64,000 nt of DNA, taken from the NCBI RefSeq assembly GCF_022869165.1, contig NZ_CP094929.1, positions 2,542,001 to 2,606,000 of the forward strand. The letters are read 5' to 3'. This document shows, in pieces, positions 25,034-33,539 of the stretch. This DNA is from Sphaerochaeta associata. Lineage in GTDB: Bacteria; Spirochaetota; Spirochaetia; Sphaerochaetales; Sphaerochaetaceae. Made by a program: the position numbers and the translations under genes. Under the pieces are notes generated by a model. It was not told the origin of the DNA. It saw only the letters and a list, made by a program, of their open reading frames with translations, and did no database searches. Each line of letters begins with the position of its first letter. Positions within the stretch are counted from its first letter, which is position 1.

Positions 25034-26650
25034 CTACTCCCTGCCCGACTTGTGCAGGTAATAGGCATAGTCTCCTTCATAGATATTGAGCACACCCTTG
25101 TCCAACTCGAACACACGGTTGGCAAGATGCTTGAGGAAATACCGATCGTGGCTGACGATCATCAGCGTTCCTTCAAAGCGTGAGAGAGCATCCAACAACA
25201 CCTCGCGGCTTTGGATGTCCAAGTGGTTGGTCGGTTCGTCCAGTACCAGGAAGTTGACCGGAACCGATAACATGCAGGCCAGCATCACCCGGCTCTTCTC
25301 TCCCCCGCTCAGCGTCCCGATCTTCTTGTCCACATCGTCACCGCTGAACAGGAAGGAGCCGAGCATCGAGCGTATGGAGGGGATGGTGGACATGGGAACC
25401 CTATCGAAGACCTCTTCGAAGATTGTTTTATTGGGGTCCAGTACGTCGGATGAGTACTGACTGAAGTATCCCATGTTCACACTTGCGCCAAGCGTGGCTT
25501 CACCGCTGGAAGCCTCGGTAAGTCCGACGATGACTTTCAGAAGAGTGGACTTGCCCGCTCCGTTGATACCGGTCAAGGCAATCTTGTTGGTCCGCATGAC
25601 AACTCCGCTGATATTCTCAAAGACGGTATGCTCACCGCCTTGGGCCTTGGGCCAGCGCTTGGTCAGGTCCTTGAGGACCACCACCTGGTCCCCGCTTCGC
25701 TGACAGGGAGCAAACTGGACCTGCATGATCTTTGATTCAGCAGGAAGTGTAATGCGTTCAATCTTTTCCAGCGCCTTGATGCGTGATTGCACCAAGGATG
25801 CATGGCTTGCCCGGGCGGCAAATTTGGCGATGAACTCCTCGTCCTTTGCGAACCTGGCCTGCTGCCGGTTGTAGGTGGCGATGAGTTGCTCCCGCCTGAT
25901 TTCGCGTTCACGGATGTAGAAATCGTAGTCGCCGCTGTAGCTGGTGACCTGACCGTTTGCCACCTCGACGGTTCGGGTGCAGATCCGGGTCATGAACTGG
26001 CGGTCGTGACTGGTCATCACCACATCACCCTTGAAGCTTGCAAGCCAGGATTCAAGATAGATGATCGATTCGAGATCCAAATGGTTGGTGGGTTCATCCA
26101 TCAACAGTACATCAGGATTCAAGGCAAGGATCTTGGCAAGGGCGATGCGCATCTTCCAACCGCCGCTGAAGTGCTCCACTGGCTCATGATAGCGGTCCGG
26201 CCCAATACCCAGACCGGTGAGAATCTCTTCGCTTCGCTGGGTCAGGTCATACCCGTCGCGGGCAAGGAACTCGGTCTGAAGTTGCCCGTAACGCTCCATG
26301 TCGGCATCACTGAACACTTGACTTGCATCGCCCATACGGTGCTCAAGCGCCTCGAGCTCCAAACCGATCTCATAGACCGATCCCGAGCCGGCAATGACTT
26401 CCATCAGGGCGCTTCGGCCCTGCATCTCACCGACATTCTGGCTGAAATAGCCGATCACGGTATTATTGTCGATGAGCACCTGGCCGCTGTCGGCTTGTTC
26501 CTCGCCTGCCAGCACACGCAACAAGGTCGTCTTGCCGGCGCCGTTCGGACCTACAAGCCCGATTCTATCACCGCTTTTTATTAAAAAATCCGCATCCTTG
26601 AGAATGAAACGATCCCCGTAGGCTACAGTTATACCACTCAGTTTTACCAC
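25034..26650 (-). CDS. ABC-F family ATPase (ribosome-associated type)
   Basis: A 538-residue soluble protein with two ABC domains and no membrane segments. The first Walker A is GPNGAGKTTLLR with signature HFSGGWKMRIALAKIL and Walker B VLLMDEPTNHLD; the second is GINGAGKSTLLK with TLSGGEKSRVMLA and FLVLDEPTNHLD. The charged linker between the domains carries the P-site tRNA interaction motif in this family. Members act on the translating ribosome (EttA, Uup, YkpA types); some protect against antibiotics. The start is a GTG with GAGGAG six bases upstream. Confidence 0.93.
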   Translation of the reverse strand: MVKLSGITVAYGDRFILKDADFLIKSGDRIGLVGPNGAGKTTLLRVLAGEEQADSGQVLIDNNTVIGYFSQNVGEMQGRSALMEVIAGSGSVYEIGLELEALEHRMGDASQVFSDADMERYGQLQTEFLARDGYDLTQRSEEILTGLGIGPDRYHEPVEHFSGGWKMRIALAKILALNPDVLLMDEPTNHLDLESIIYLESWLASFKGDVVMTSHDRQFMTRICTRTVEVANGQVTSYSGDYDFYIREREIRREQLIATYNRQQARFAKDEEFIAKFAARASHASLVQSRIKALEKIERITLPAESKIMQVQFAPCQRSGDQVVVLKDLTKRWPKAQGGEHTVFENISGVVMRTNKIALTGINGAGKSTLLKVIVGLTEASSGEATLGASVNMGYFSQYSSDVLDPNKTIFEEVFDRVPMSTIPSIRSMLGSFLFSGDDVDKKIGTLSGGEKSRVMLACMLSVPVNFLVLDEPTNHLDIQSREVLLDALSRFEGTLMIVSHDRYFLKHLANRVFELDKGVLNIYEGDYAYYLHKSGRE

Positions 26651-26697
26651 CTGTCACTCCTCGAAAGGTCGAGTGTAGCAGAAAATGGTCGTGTATG

Positions 26698-27660
26698 TCA
26701 GGATGTCCAACGCCCGTAGATTTGTCGGTTGCACCTGCTGCACCTGCCTCCGACGAATGCTTTTTCGGGGTGCACAGGAACGTATCGTCTGTCCGATATC
26801 AAGAGCGAATTGCAATAAGGACAACAGGTGGCCTGCTTCTGCTCGGAATTCCCTGCATAGACATACTCGATGGGCGAAGATGAGACTGCATCAAGCAACT
26901 GCTTCATATACGTTTCTGAGGTTGCCTTTTCTGTTGCGAGGTAGCGGGGAAAGTATCGACTCAGGTGCCACACCTGCACTCCCCGCACGGCAAGCTGGTT
27001 TGCGAGGGTGAGGATGTGGGCCGTGTCATGCTCGCTTTCCATGACCATGGTGGTGACTTCGACATGGGCTTTCCTGTGAACAAGGTATTCAATGGCGTCC
27101 AACACAGGTTTTGCACTGCCTTTGCATACGCGCCGGTAGAATTGTTCATCCCCCTTGAGGTCGATGTTGTAGGCATCGATGAGGGGGAAAATCCGATTCA
27201 GGGCCTCCTCGCTGAATGTGCCGTTGGTCACCATGATGGTTGCAAGCCCTTTGGCCTTGGCAAGAGAGGCAACTTCGAGCATATAATCCTGCCACACCAG
27301 CGGCTCGCTGTAGGTGAAGCTGATCGAAGGGCATTTGCGTTCCATGGCGAGAGAGACAAGCGCCGGTCCGTCGACAGGCTCGGCTGCCGGGTTCTGCATG
27401 AAGGAGGGTTGGCTGATGGTGTAGTTCTGACAGAAATTGCAGTGCAGGTTGCAGCCGTACATCGCCAGCGACAGTGTTTTGCTTCCCGGAAGGAAGTGGT
27501 ACAACGGCTTCTTCTCCACCGGATCGACTGCAAGGGCTACAAGCTGACCATACGCTTGAGTCACTAGTTCGCCCTGACGAACCATCCTCACCGAACAGAG
27601 GCCGCTTTGGCCTTCCTCAAGGGTGCAACGGTGGTAGCAAAAGTCACAGCTGATCTTCAC
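26698..27660 (-). CDS. amrS: AmmeMemoRadiSam system radical SAM enzyme
   Basis: A 320-residue radical SAM enzyme. The cluster motif is CNLHCNFC (CxxxCxxC). Near the start CDFCYHRCTLEEGQSGLC is a second Cys-rich region, and the C-terminus has a zinc-ribbon-like CCPYC ... CSRCNRQIYG. The order and Cys layout match the enzyme of the AmmeMemoRadiSam system, whose reaction is unknown. The longest frame begins at 27702, but GGAGG precedes a GTG at 27660, which also gives the standard N-terminus. That start overlaps the AMMECR1 gene by 17 bases. Confidence 0.9.
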   Translation of the reverse strand: MKISCDFCYHRCTLEEGQSGLCSVRMVRQGELVTQAYGQLVALAVDPVEKKPLYHFLPGSKTLSLAMYGCNLHCNFCQNYTISQPSFMQNPAAEPVDGPALVSLAMERKCPSISFTYSEPLVWQDYMLEVASLAKAKGLATIMVTNGTFSEEALNRIFPLIDAYNIDLKGDEQFYRRVCKGSAKPVLDAIEYLVHRKAHVEVTTMVMESEHDTAHILTLANQLAVRGVQVWHLSRYFPRYLATEKATSETYMKQLLDAVSSSPIEYVYAGNSEQKQATCCPYCNSLLISDRRYVPVHPEKAFVGGRCSRCNRQIYGRWTS

Positions 27661-28204
27661 CAAAGACCTCCGCCTGGAATACTTCAAAGCTGCAGGCTGC
27701 ATCCAGGTATGCCTGAGGATAGAGCCCTGCCTTCATGGAAAGATGGGATAACATCGTCGGCAGGTCCCACCCCTGTTCTACGGCAACCTGCGGTAGAAAA
27801 ACCGCCCGATGGTAGCCGTGCGTGAGCAGAACACCGTCGATGCCGAGGCGAATGTCAGACCAATTTTCGATGCTCCGCATGCTGCTCAAGAGGGATATCT
27901 CAATGATGAGGTGAGGCAGCTCTTCTTCGGTAACCGGATGAAAGCGCGGGTCGCTGAAGGCCGATTGGCGCGCAAGCGCCGGTATTTCCTGATAAAGGGG
28001 ACCCCTGCCCCACAGATTGCCGATGCATCCCCTCAAATCACCCTTGTCTGTTTTGAGGGTGACAAAGCAGCCCATCTCAAGGCTGAAAGGCAGACTGTTT
28101 TCCGCCTTCAGCCTTTCGCAGAGCGGTGTTGGATTATGGGTCAATGTACCTGCAATAGCCTCGCGGGCGAGTGACAGCAATTGCTTGTGTACCATACGGT
28201 CCAT
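27644..28204 (-). CDS. amrA: AMMECR1-domain protein (AmmeMemoRadiSam system protein A)
   Basis: A 186-residue protein with the AMMECR1 core: GCFVTLKTDKGDLRGCIGN is the diagnostic block, followed by AFSDPRFHPVTEEELPHL, a conserved IDGVLLTHG and FLPQVAVEQGWD. The human homologue is linked to a contiguous gene syndrome, but the bacterial function is unknown. GGAGG lies six bases before the ATG, overlapping the end of the MEMO gene, so the three genes form one unit. Confidence 0.92.
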   Translation of the reverse strand: MDRMVHKQLLSLAREAIAGTLTHNPTPLCERLKAENSLPFSLEMGCFVTLKTDKGDLRGCIGNLWGRGPLYQEIPALARQSAFSDPRFHPVTEEELPHLIIEISLLSSMRSIENWSDIRLGIDGVLLTHGYHRAVFLPQVAVEQGWDLPTMLSHLSMKAGLYPQAYLDAACSFEVFQAEVFGEDQL

Positions 28205-28207
28205 ACG

Positions 28208-29056
28208 TTACCTCCACAGGATGGTAGAATAGGCGACAAAGTTGGCGTCCGTCGATGAGCTGATGTCCAAGGACGTGTAGTAATCGGCTACCCATCCTCT
28301 GCTTTGCATGCGGCCGGCTATGTGGCTGACCACCATGGCTGGAGCGTAGCCGCATACCGTACTCTTTTTTGATGAACAAAAAGCGAAAGCCTCCTCGATC
28401 CGTCCCTCGCAGAGCAGGTGGGAGAGAGCCAGGTCATCCTCCCTGACTCTCAGGGGGGCTCCGCTCTGATACGGGGTGTAGCCGAAACGCGGGCCGTAAT
28501 GGGTGAAATCGCTGCTGGCGATCAAGGCTGTCCTGCCCTCCTTGATCTCATCCTGTCCGAGCTCTGAGACCAACGCATCAGCAATGGCTGCAACCGCTTG
28601 AGGCTGGGAAAAATGACTGATGAGGGCCAGGGTGACCTTCGGCCGATGAGAAAGACTTGCAATGTAGGGAAGTACCATCTCCAAGGCGTGTTCACTTTGT
28701 ATTGCAGAGAAGTACTTGGCTTTGGCACTCGCAAGGTTTTGGCTTTCCAGCATTCCCAACGGGGTTTCCATCCCATCAAGGGGAGAGCTGGCCAAGGTGT
28801 CCATGCCCAGGTTTGCATAGTGGCTCGGAGCAAGCACGACAAGACGCCGGACGTTGGAGAGGTCGGCGGCGAAGAACGGTGCAATACCCGTTTTGGAATA
28901 GAACAATCCTGCATGGGGAAGGACTGCAAACCGGTAAGGACAGTGCTGATACGTGGTATTCTTCAGCACCGTCTCGATCGATTCGCTGATCAAGAGCCTG
29001 AGTGCCTGTTCATCGGCGGGATACCAGGATCCAGCAAAAAGTGCTTTGCGTATCAT
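28208..29056 (-). CDS. amrB: MEMO-like protein (AmmeMemoRadiSam system protein B)
   Basis: A 282-residue protein of the MEMO1 family, related in fold to class III extradiol dioxygenases. FAGSWYPAD, LPHAGLFYSKTGIAP, LAPSHYANLG and ASSDFTHYGPRFGYTP give the His and Asp positions of the cleft, and the C-terminal CGYAPAMVV is conserved. It is the first gene of the trio MEMO-AMMECR1-radical SAM, all tightly spaced. Together they are a widespread conserved set thought to carry out a shared modification or small-molecule reaction. Confidence 0.92.
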   Translation of the reverse strand: MIRKALFAGSWYPADEQALRLLISESIETVLKNTTYQHCPYRFAVLPHAGLFYSKTGIAPFFAADLSNVRRLVVLAPSHYANLGMDTLASSPLDGMETPLGMLESQNLASAKAKYFSAIQSEHALEMVLPYIASLSHRPKVTLALISHFSQPQAVAAIADALVSELGQDEIKEGRTALIASSDFTHYGPRFGYTPYQSGAPLRVREDDLALSHLLCEGRIEEAFAFCSSKKSTVCGYAPAMVVSHIAGRMQSRGWVADYYTSLDISSSTDANFVAYSTILWR

Positions 29057-29139
29057 CGTGTTCTAGTCCTCCGTACCTGTCTTCATGATATTCCACCTAC
29101 TCCAAAATGCAAGGTGGCGGGTACTTTATTGATAAAAGA

Positions 29140-29179
29140 GGCAACTTGCCTGATTGCGTGACCTATCAGACAAGTTGCC
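29140..29179 (-). terminator. Hairpin terminator after the GH3 gene, GGCAACTTG type
   Basis: GGCAACTTG-x-CTGAT (29140-29154) pairs with ATCAG-x-CAAGTTGCC (29165-29179): 14 of 15 positions, ten-base loop. On the minus strand it is followed by TCTTTTATC. It lies 34 bases past the GH3 stop. A related element occurs at 38560-38600. Confidence 0.7.
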
Positions 29180-29212
29180 AAACGTGGAGGTAAAAAAGAA
29201 ACCAAAGGAGAA

Positions 29213-31570
29213 TCAGGACACAGAGACAATCGAAACAGAGGAGAGACAGCGCCACGATTTGGGAAGTACTTTATGTTCTCCAAGGATGGAGAGCTCACTT
29301 GCAAATACAATATCATCACTGCTTTTACCGACCAACAGGTCGAAGCTTCCACTTTCAAGCACCCGTTCCATCCGTTCCCCGATGAAGGAGAACAGGTCTG
29401 CAGGGAGGGTGAAGAGCACCTTTTTCTTTTCTCCGGGTTCAAGGCTCACACGGGCGAATGCTTTCAACTCCTTCACCGGGCGGACGATCGAGGCCACCTT
29501 GTCGTGAATGTACAGCTCAATCACCTCGTCTCCGCCGACCTTCCCGCTGTTCTCAACCTGCAGACTCACTTTGAATTCTCCGTTATTGGGAATCTGATTC
29601 TGCTCGACCTGGAAGTCCGACCAGGCAAAGCTGGTGTAGGACAGACCATGTCCGAAGGGAAACAAGGACCCGAACTGCTTCTGGGTCGGCAGGCCGCCGG
29701 CTTTCTTGTGATGATTGTATACGTACGGCATCGCACCGACCGATTTCGGGAACGAGAGAGGAGAGCGCCCACTCGGATTGTTCAACCCGACCAACGTCCT
29801 GGCAATCGCCTCACCCCCGCCTTCTCCGGGTAGCCAGGCAGAGAGAATGGCACGTGCATCAGTGACTGCTGCATGCATGGTATAGGGTCTGCCGCTTACA
29901 AGCACTACAACCACCGGTTTACCTGTCTTCAGGACTTCGTCCATCAACTGTTCCTGCACACCGGGGAGATTGAGGCTGGAGGCATCCAAACCTTCACCGA
30001 CCGTACCTTGTCCAAACAGACCGGCAAGGTCCCCGACGACCAGAATGGTTGCATCGGCCTTGCTGCTTGCTTCGCAGGCACGTTTGATCCCGCTCGTATC
30101 CTTGCTCAACTCATGCGCTGTCCCGCCACCCTGTTCATTGACGTCGCCGGGGAAGAATACGGCGCGTTCCATCTTGCTCTCATAGAGCATGCAACCAGGT
30201 TCAAACAGCACCTGTTCTTTTCCCATCACGTCTTCCAGGGCCGTCCGTATGGTCTTAGCCAATGCAGGGACGGTTTCCTTCGGACCATGGGAACCTTGCA
30301 GATGCACCGGAGGAGCATACCCGCCGAACATTGCATACGGGTGGTCTGCAAGAGCTCCGATGAGTGCGACCTTCATTCCCTTCTTCAAGGGCAGCGTACC
30401 ATCATTTTTCAACAGCACCAACGACTTTTCCGCCACTTCCCTGGCAAGCGCATGATTCTTCGCCGACCCGATGTCGATTGCATCCTCCTGGATGTAAGGA
30501 TGCTCGAACACACCTTGGCGCAGTTTCTCCTCAAGAATCCTGAGAACCGACCGGTCCAGCGCCTCATCGGTCACCAGACCCCTATACAGGGCTTCGATGA
30601 GTCCCTCCTTGAAGACGGTGAAACCGGGAAGTTCGATATCCATGCCGGCATTGAACGCCAAAGCAGCCGCCTCGGCCATATCATCGGCGACATGGTGGTC
30701 GTTGACCAGCTGCACGATAGCTTCATAGTCGGCTACGATCAAGCCGTCAAAGCCCCATTGCTTCTTCAGCAGGTCGGTTACCAGGCTGTAATTGCTGGTG
30801 CAGGGAATGCCGTCGATATCATGGTAGGCAGGCATCACCGAACCCGGATTTGCATTGCGTACAACCATTTCAAAGGGAAGGGCGAAGGTGTTGCGGAGCT
30901 CGCGCATCCCGCAGTGTACCGGAGCATGGTTGCGAGCCCCCTCGCTGAACGAGTGGCCGACAAAGTGCTTCAACGTTGCCAAGGGAGAACGGCCGGGCCC
31001 TTGCAGGCCTTTCACATAGCTGATACCCATCAGCCCGCACAGATACGGGTCCTCTCCGAAGGTCTCTTCCAGACGGCCCCAACGGGCATCACGGGCGACA
31101 TCCAGAACCGGGGCGAGCCCTTGATGGATGCCCAGGCTTCTCAGTTCATCACCGATGGCCGAAGCTGCGCGGCCGATCAAATCAGGATCCCAGGTCGCCC
31201 CATAGTTCAGGGCTGAAGGGAAAACCGTCGCCCCTTTGATCATCGCACCGGTCAAACACTCCTCATGGAGCATGGCTGGAATTTTCAAGCGGGTCTGCGT
31301 CACCAGGTAGTGCTGGAGTTTGTTGATGGCTTTCGCCTGCTTTCGGGGGTCGTTGGCCATGGTTCCGAACGGCCGGGTGAGCTGGCCGATGCCCTTGCCC
31401 AACACCTCTTGGTATACATCGCCGGTACGCTGCTCCTTCTGTCCGTATTCACGAACATTGAAGGTTCCATCCTCCCGTATTTCAAGCCAGGCAGATACTA
31501 GTTGGGCCACCTTTTCCTCGATGGTCATACTGTGCAAGAGCTGCTGAGCCCGTTCCCTATTCTGCTGCAT
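29213..31570 (-). CDS. Glycoside hydrolase family 3 (beta-glucosidase/beta-xylosidase type)
   Basis: A 785-residue cytoplasmic enzyme (no signal peptide). The N-terminal TIM barrel contains LAPVLDVARDARWGRLEETFGEDPYL and the nucleophile Asp in GLIVADYEAIVQL. The second alpha/beta domain has VALIGALADHPYAMFGGY, and LFPFGHGLSYTSF leads into a fibronectin-III-like C-terminal domain. AAGGAG precedes the ATG at 31570. As the last gene of a sugar ABC operon, it probably hydrolyses imported beta-linked oligosaccharides. Substrate choice (glucoside or xyloside) is not decidable. Confidence 0.94.
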   Translation of the reverse strand: MQQNRERAQQLLHSMTIEEKVAQLVSAWLEIREDGTFNVREYGQKEQRTGDVYQEVLGKGIGQLTRPFGTMANDPRKQAKAINKLQHYLVTQTRLKIPAMLHEECLTGAMIKGATVFPSALNYGATWDPDLIGRAASAIGDELRSLGIHQGLAPVLDVARDARWGRLEETFGEDPYLCGLMGISYVKGLQGPGRSPLATLKHFVGHSFSEGARNHAPVHCGMRELRNTFALPFEMVVRNANPGSVMPAYHDIDGIPCTSNYSLVTDLLKKQWGFDGLIVADYEAIVQLVNDHHVADDMAEAAALAFNAGMDIELPGFTVFKEGLIEALYRGLVTDEALDRSVLRILEEKLRQGVFEHPYIQEDAIDIGSAKNHALAREVAEKSLVLLKNDGTLPLKKGMKVALIGALADHPYAMFGGYAPPVHLQGSHGPKETVPALAKTIRTALEDVMGKEQVLFEPGCMLYESKMERAVFFPGDVNEQGGGTAHELSKDTSGIKRACEASSKADATILVVGDLAGLFGQGTVGEGLDASSLNLPGVQEQLMDEVLKTGKPVVVVLVSGRPYTMHAAVTDARAILSAWLPGEGGGEAIARTLVGLNNPSGRSPLSFPKSVGAMPYVYNHHKKAGGLPTQKQFGSLFPFGHGLSYTSFAWSDFQVEQNQIPNNGEFKVSLQVENSGKVGGDEVIELYIHDKVASIVRPVKELKAFARVSLEPGEKKKVLFTLPADLFSFIGERMERVLESGSFDLLVGKSSDDIVFASELSILGEHKVLPKSWRCLSSVSIVSVS

Positions 31571-31603
31571 ACATCCAAACTCCTTGTACCAATTAAGAGG
31601 TTC

Positions 31604-32449
31604 CTACTCCTTCAGTGCACCGAGTGCAACGCCTGCAATTATGTATTTGCTGAGCAGGAAGTAGACGATAAACAGCGGCAATACCGTAAGGGCCAAGCCC
31701 AGGTAGACCGAACCATACTCGGTTTTATAAATATCACCGCGCAGAAGGCTCACCATGATCGGCATCGTATACTTCTCCCTGCGCGTTAAAATGATTGTGG
31801 GGATAAACAAATTGTTCCAGTTGATGACGAACGTAAAAATCGCTTGGGTTGCCATCGCCGGCTTCATAATCGGCAAAATGATGCGGTTGAAGGTGTAAAA
31901 CTCCCCCGCCCCGTCGATCCTGGCTGAGTTCACGATATCCAACGACAAGGTGGCCATAAGATACTGGCGCATGAAGAACACCATGGCAGGGGCTGCAATG
32001 GAGGGGAGAATCAAGGGCCAGAGGCTGTTGACCCATCCTATTCGGTACATCATCTGATAAAAACCGATGCCGGTGACCTGGGCCGGGATCATCATGATGG
32101 CCAGAATGAAGGAAAAGAAGGGCTGACGAAGCTTCCAGGTATAGGCAACCAAGGCGTATGCGGTAAGCGAGGAGAAGTAGACTGCACAAAGCGTAGCCCC
32201 GCTGCTTACCAGCATGGAGTTCATAAATCCGACTGCTGCGTTGAAGCTCTTGCCATTGAGAATCTTCCAGTTGCTGAGCAAAAATGTGGAAGGAAACAAG
32301 GCAACCGAGTTCTGCTGTATCTGGAACGTACTTCTGGTTGCATTCACAAACATGAGCCAGAACGGGAAGATGCTCAAAATCGAGAGGAAAATACAGACGA
32401 CATAGATAATCGTCTTGGTGATATTCGTAGATGCCTTCAAGCTCTTCAT
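31604..32449 (-). CDS. Carbohydrate ABC transporter permease (MalG type, CUT1)
   Basis: A 281-residue inner-membrane protein with about six hydrophobic segments starting IIYVVCIFLSILSIFPFWLMFV. The cytoplasmic EAA loop, where the ATPase docks, reads DGAGEFYTFNRIILPIMKPA. The start overlaps the upstream permease stop by four bases. No ATPase gene is in the operon, so it likely uses a shared MsmK-like ATPase from elsewhere, as is common for CUT1 systems. Confidence 0.93.
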   Translation of the reverse strand: MKSLKASTNITKTIIYVVCIFLSILSIFPFWLMFVNATRSTFQIQQNSVALFPSTFLLSNWKILNGKSFNAAVGFMNSMLVSSGATLCAVYFSSLTAYALVAYTWKLRQPFFSFILAIMMIPAQVTGIGFYQMMYRIGWVNSLWPLILPSIAAPAMVFFMRQYLMATLSLDIVNSARIDGAGEFYTFNRIILPIMKPAMATQAIFTFVINWNNLFIPTIILTRREKYTMPIMVSLLRGDIYKTEYGSVYLGLALTVLPLFIVYFLLSKYIIAGVALGALKE

Positions 32450-33408
32450 ACCGATGCCTCCTGCTTCAGTGCACGCAAGCGTGCCCGTTCCTGCCTTCTG
32501 AGTTTTTGCTCGCCCCTGTCACGCATCAGATAGAACATGGCAATGGAGAGGACGACGATGATCAGGAACATGAGCATGCTCGCCGCAGCGGCACGATTGT
32601 AGAGATAGCTGCCGCTGAAGGCCTGGTTGTGGATGAAGACGTTTGCGGTAAGGGTGGCGTTGTCCGGCCCTCCCCACAGATAGAGCTTGGGAATATCGTA
32701 CATCTGAAGGCCTCCGACCATGCTGGTGATCAGGACGTACAGCAGAATGGTTTTCAGTCTGGGAAGCGTAATCTTGAAGAATATCTGCGTCGGGGTGGCT
32801 CCATCCACCTCGGCAGCCTCAAAGAGGGTCGGGTTGATCCCAAGCACCCCTGCAATAAGCACGATCATGGAGTTTCCATACCACATCCAGAACTGGATGA
32901 AGGCAACGACTCCCTTTGAAGTCCATATCTGCATATGGAAGTTGGCAGGGGCATCGAGGAGCCCCAAGCTGATGAACAGGTCGTTTACAGGACCCTTGGG
33001 GTAGCCGAAAAGCGAGTTGAATAAAATGGCGATGGTAGCGGCGGTGATGATGTTGGGCATGTAAATCAGTACCTTGAAAGCCCCCTGGCCTTTAACCTTG
33101 AACCGACGGTTGGTGAACCAGGCGGTAAGCAACAAGGCCAACAGTATCTGGGGAATGAAGTTCATGATCCAGATGACCGCAGTATTGACCACTGATTTCT
33201 TGAAGGTGTCATTGGCTAAAATCGATTTGAAGTTCTCAAAGGGATCGGAAAGGAAGGTAAACGAGGTCCGTCCGAGGCCCCTGAGGTCGGTGAAGCCGAT
33301 AATTACCGTATAAATGGTGGGATAGAGAGAGAAAATCAGATAGGCAAGCACGAAAGGAATGGAAAAGTAATACCCGTACTTTGCATAGTTGATGCCTTTC
33401 TTATGCAT
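32446..33408 (-). CDS. Carbohydrate ABC transporter permease (MalF type, CUT1)
   Basis: A 320-residue membrane protein with six predicted helices; YYFSIPFVLAYLIFSLYPTIYTVIIGF is the first. The EAA loop is EAAEVDGATPTQIFFKITLPRL. It forms the channel with the MalG-type partner that follows it. It is separated from the binding-protein gene by 131 bases containing a strong hairpin, which would lower permease output relative to the binding protein. Confidence 0.93.
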   Translation of the reverse strand: MHKKGINYAKYGYYFSIPFVLAYLIFSLYPTIYTVIIGFTDLRGLGRTSFTFLSDPFENFKSILANDTFKKSVVNTAVIWIMNFIPQILLALLLTAWFTNRRFKVKGQGAFKVLIYMPNIITAATIAILFNSLFGYPKGPVNDLFISLGLLDAPANFHMQIWTSKGVVAFIQFWMWYGNSMIVLIAGVLGINPTLFEAAEVDGATPTQIFFKITLPRLKTILLYVLITSMVGGLQMYDIPKLYLWGGPDNATLTANVFIHNQAFSGSYLYNRAAAASMLMFLIIVVLSIAMFYLMRDRGEQKLRRQERARLRALKQEASV

Positions 33409-33496
33409 GGCGTGTTCCTCCAGTAAGTTTCACTGTGCATCGAAGCGTGCAGGAATAGCAAATCTCCATCCTTGCGATGCTGTTTGGCAGAAGAAT

Positions 33497-33525
33497 CCAG
33501 GTGCAGGTTGCAAACCCGCACCTGG
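33497..33525 (-). terminator. Intercistronic hairpin between binding protein and permease genes
   Basis: A 13-position stem with one mismatch (CCAGGTGC-x-GGTT against AACC-x-GCACCTGG) closes a three-base loop. It starts 15 bases past the binding-protein stop on the minus strand and is followed by a modest ATTCTTCT tail. It probably terminates part of the transcripts. Confidence 0.65.
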
Positions 33526-33539
33526 AAGTCAACATTCCC

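Noticed and set aside
29873-31216. A 447-codon plus-strand frame opposite the GH3 gene
   Set aside because: It is antisense to a well-supported glycosidase with all catalytic motifs and shows no protein features of its own.
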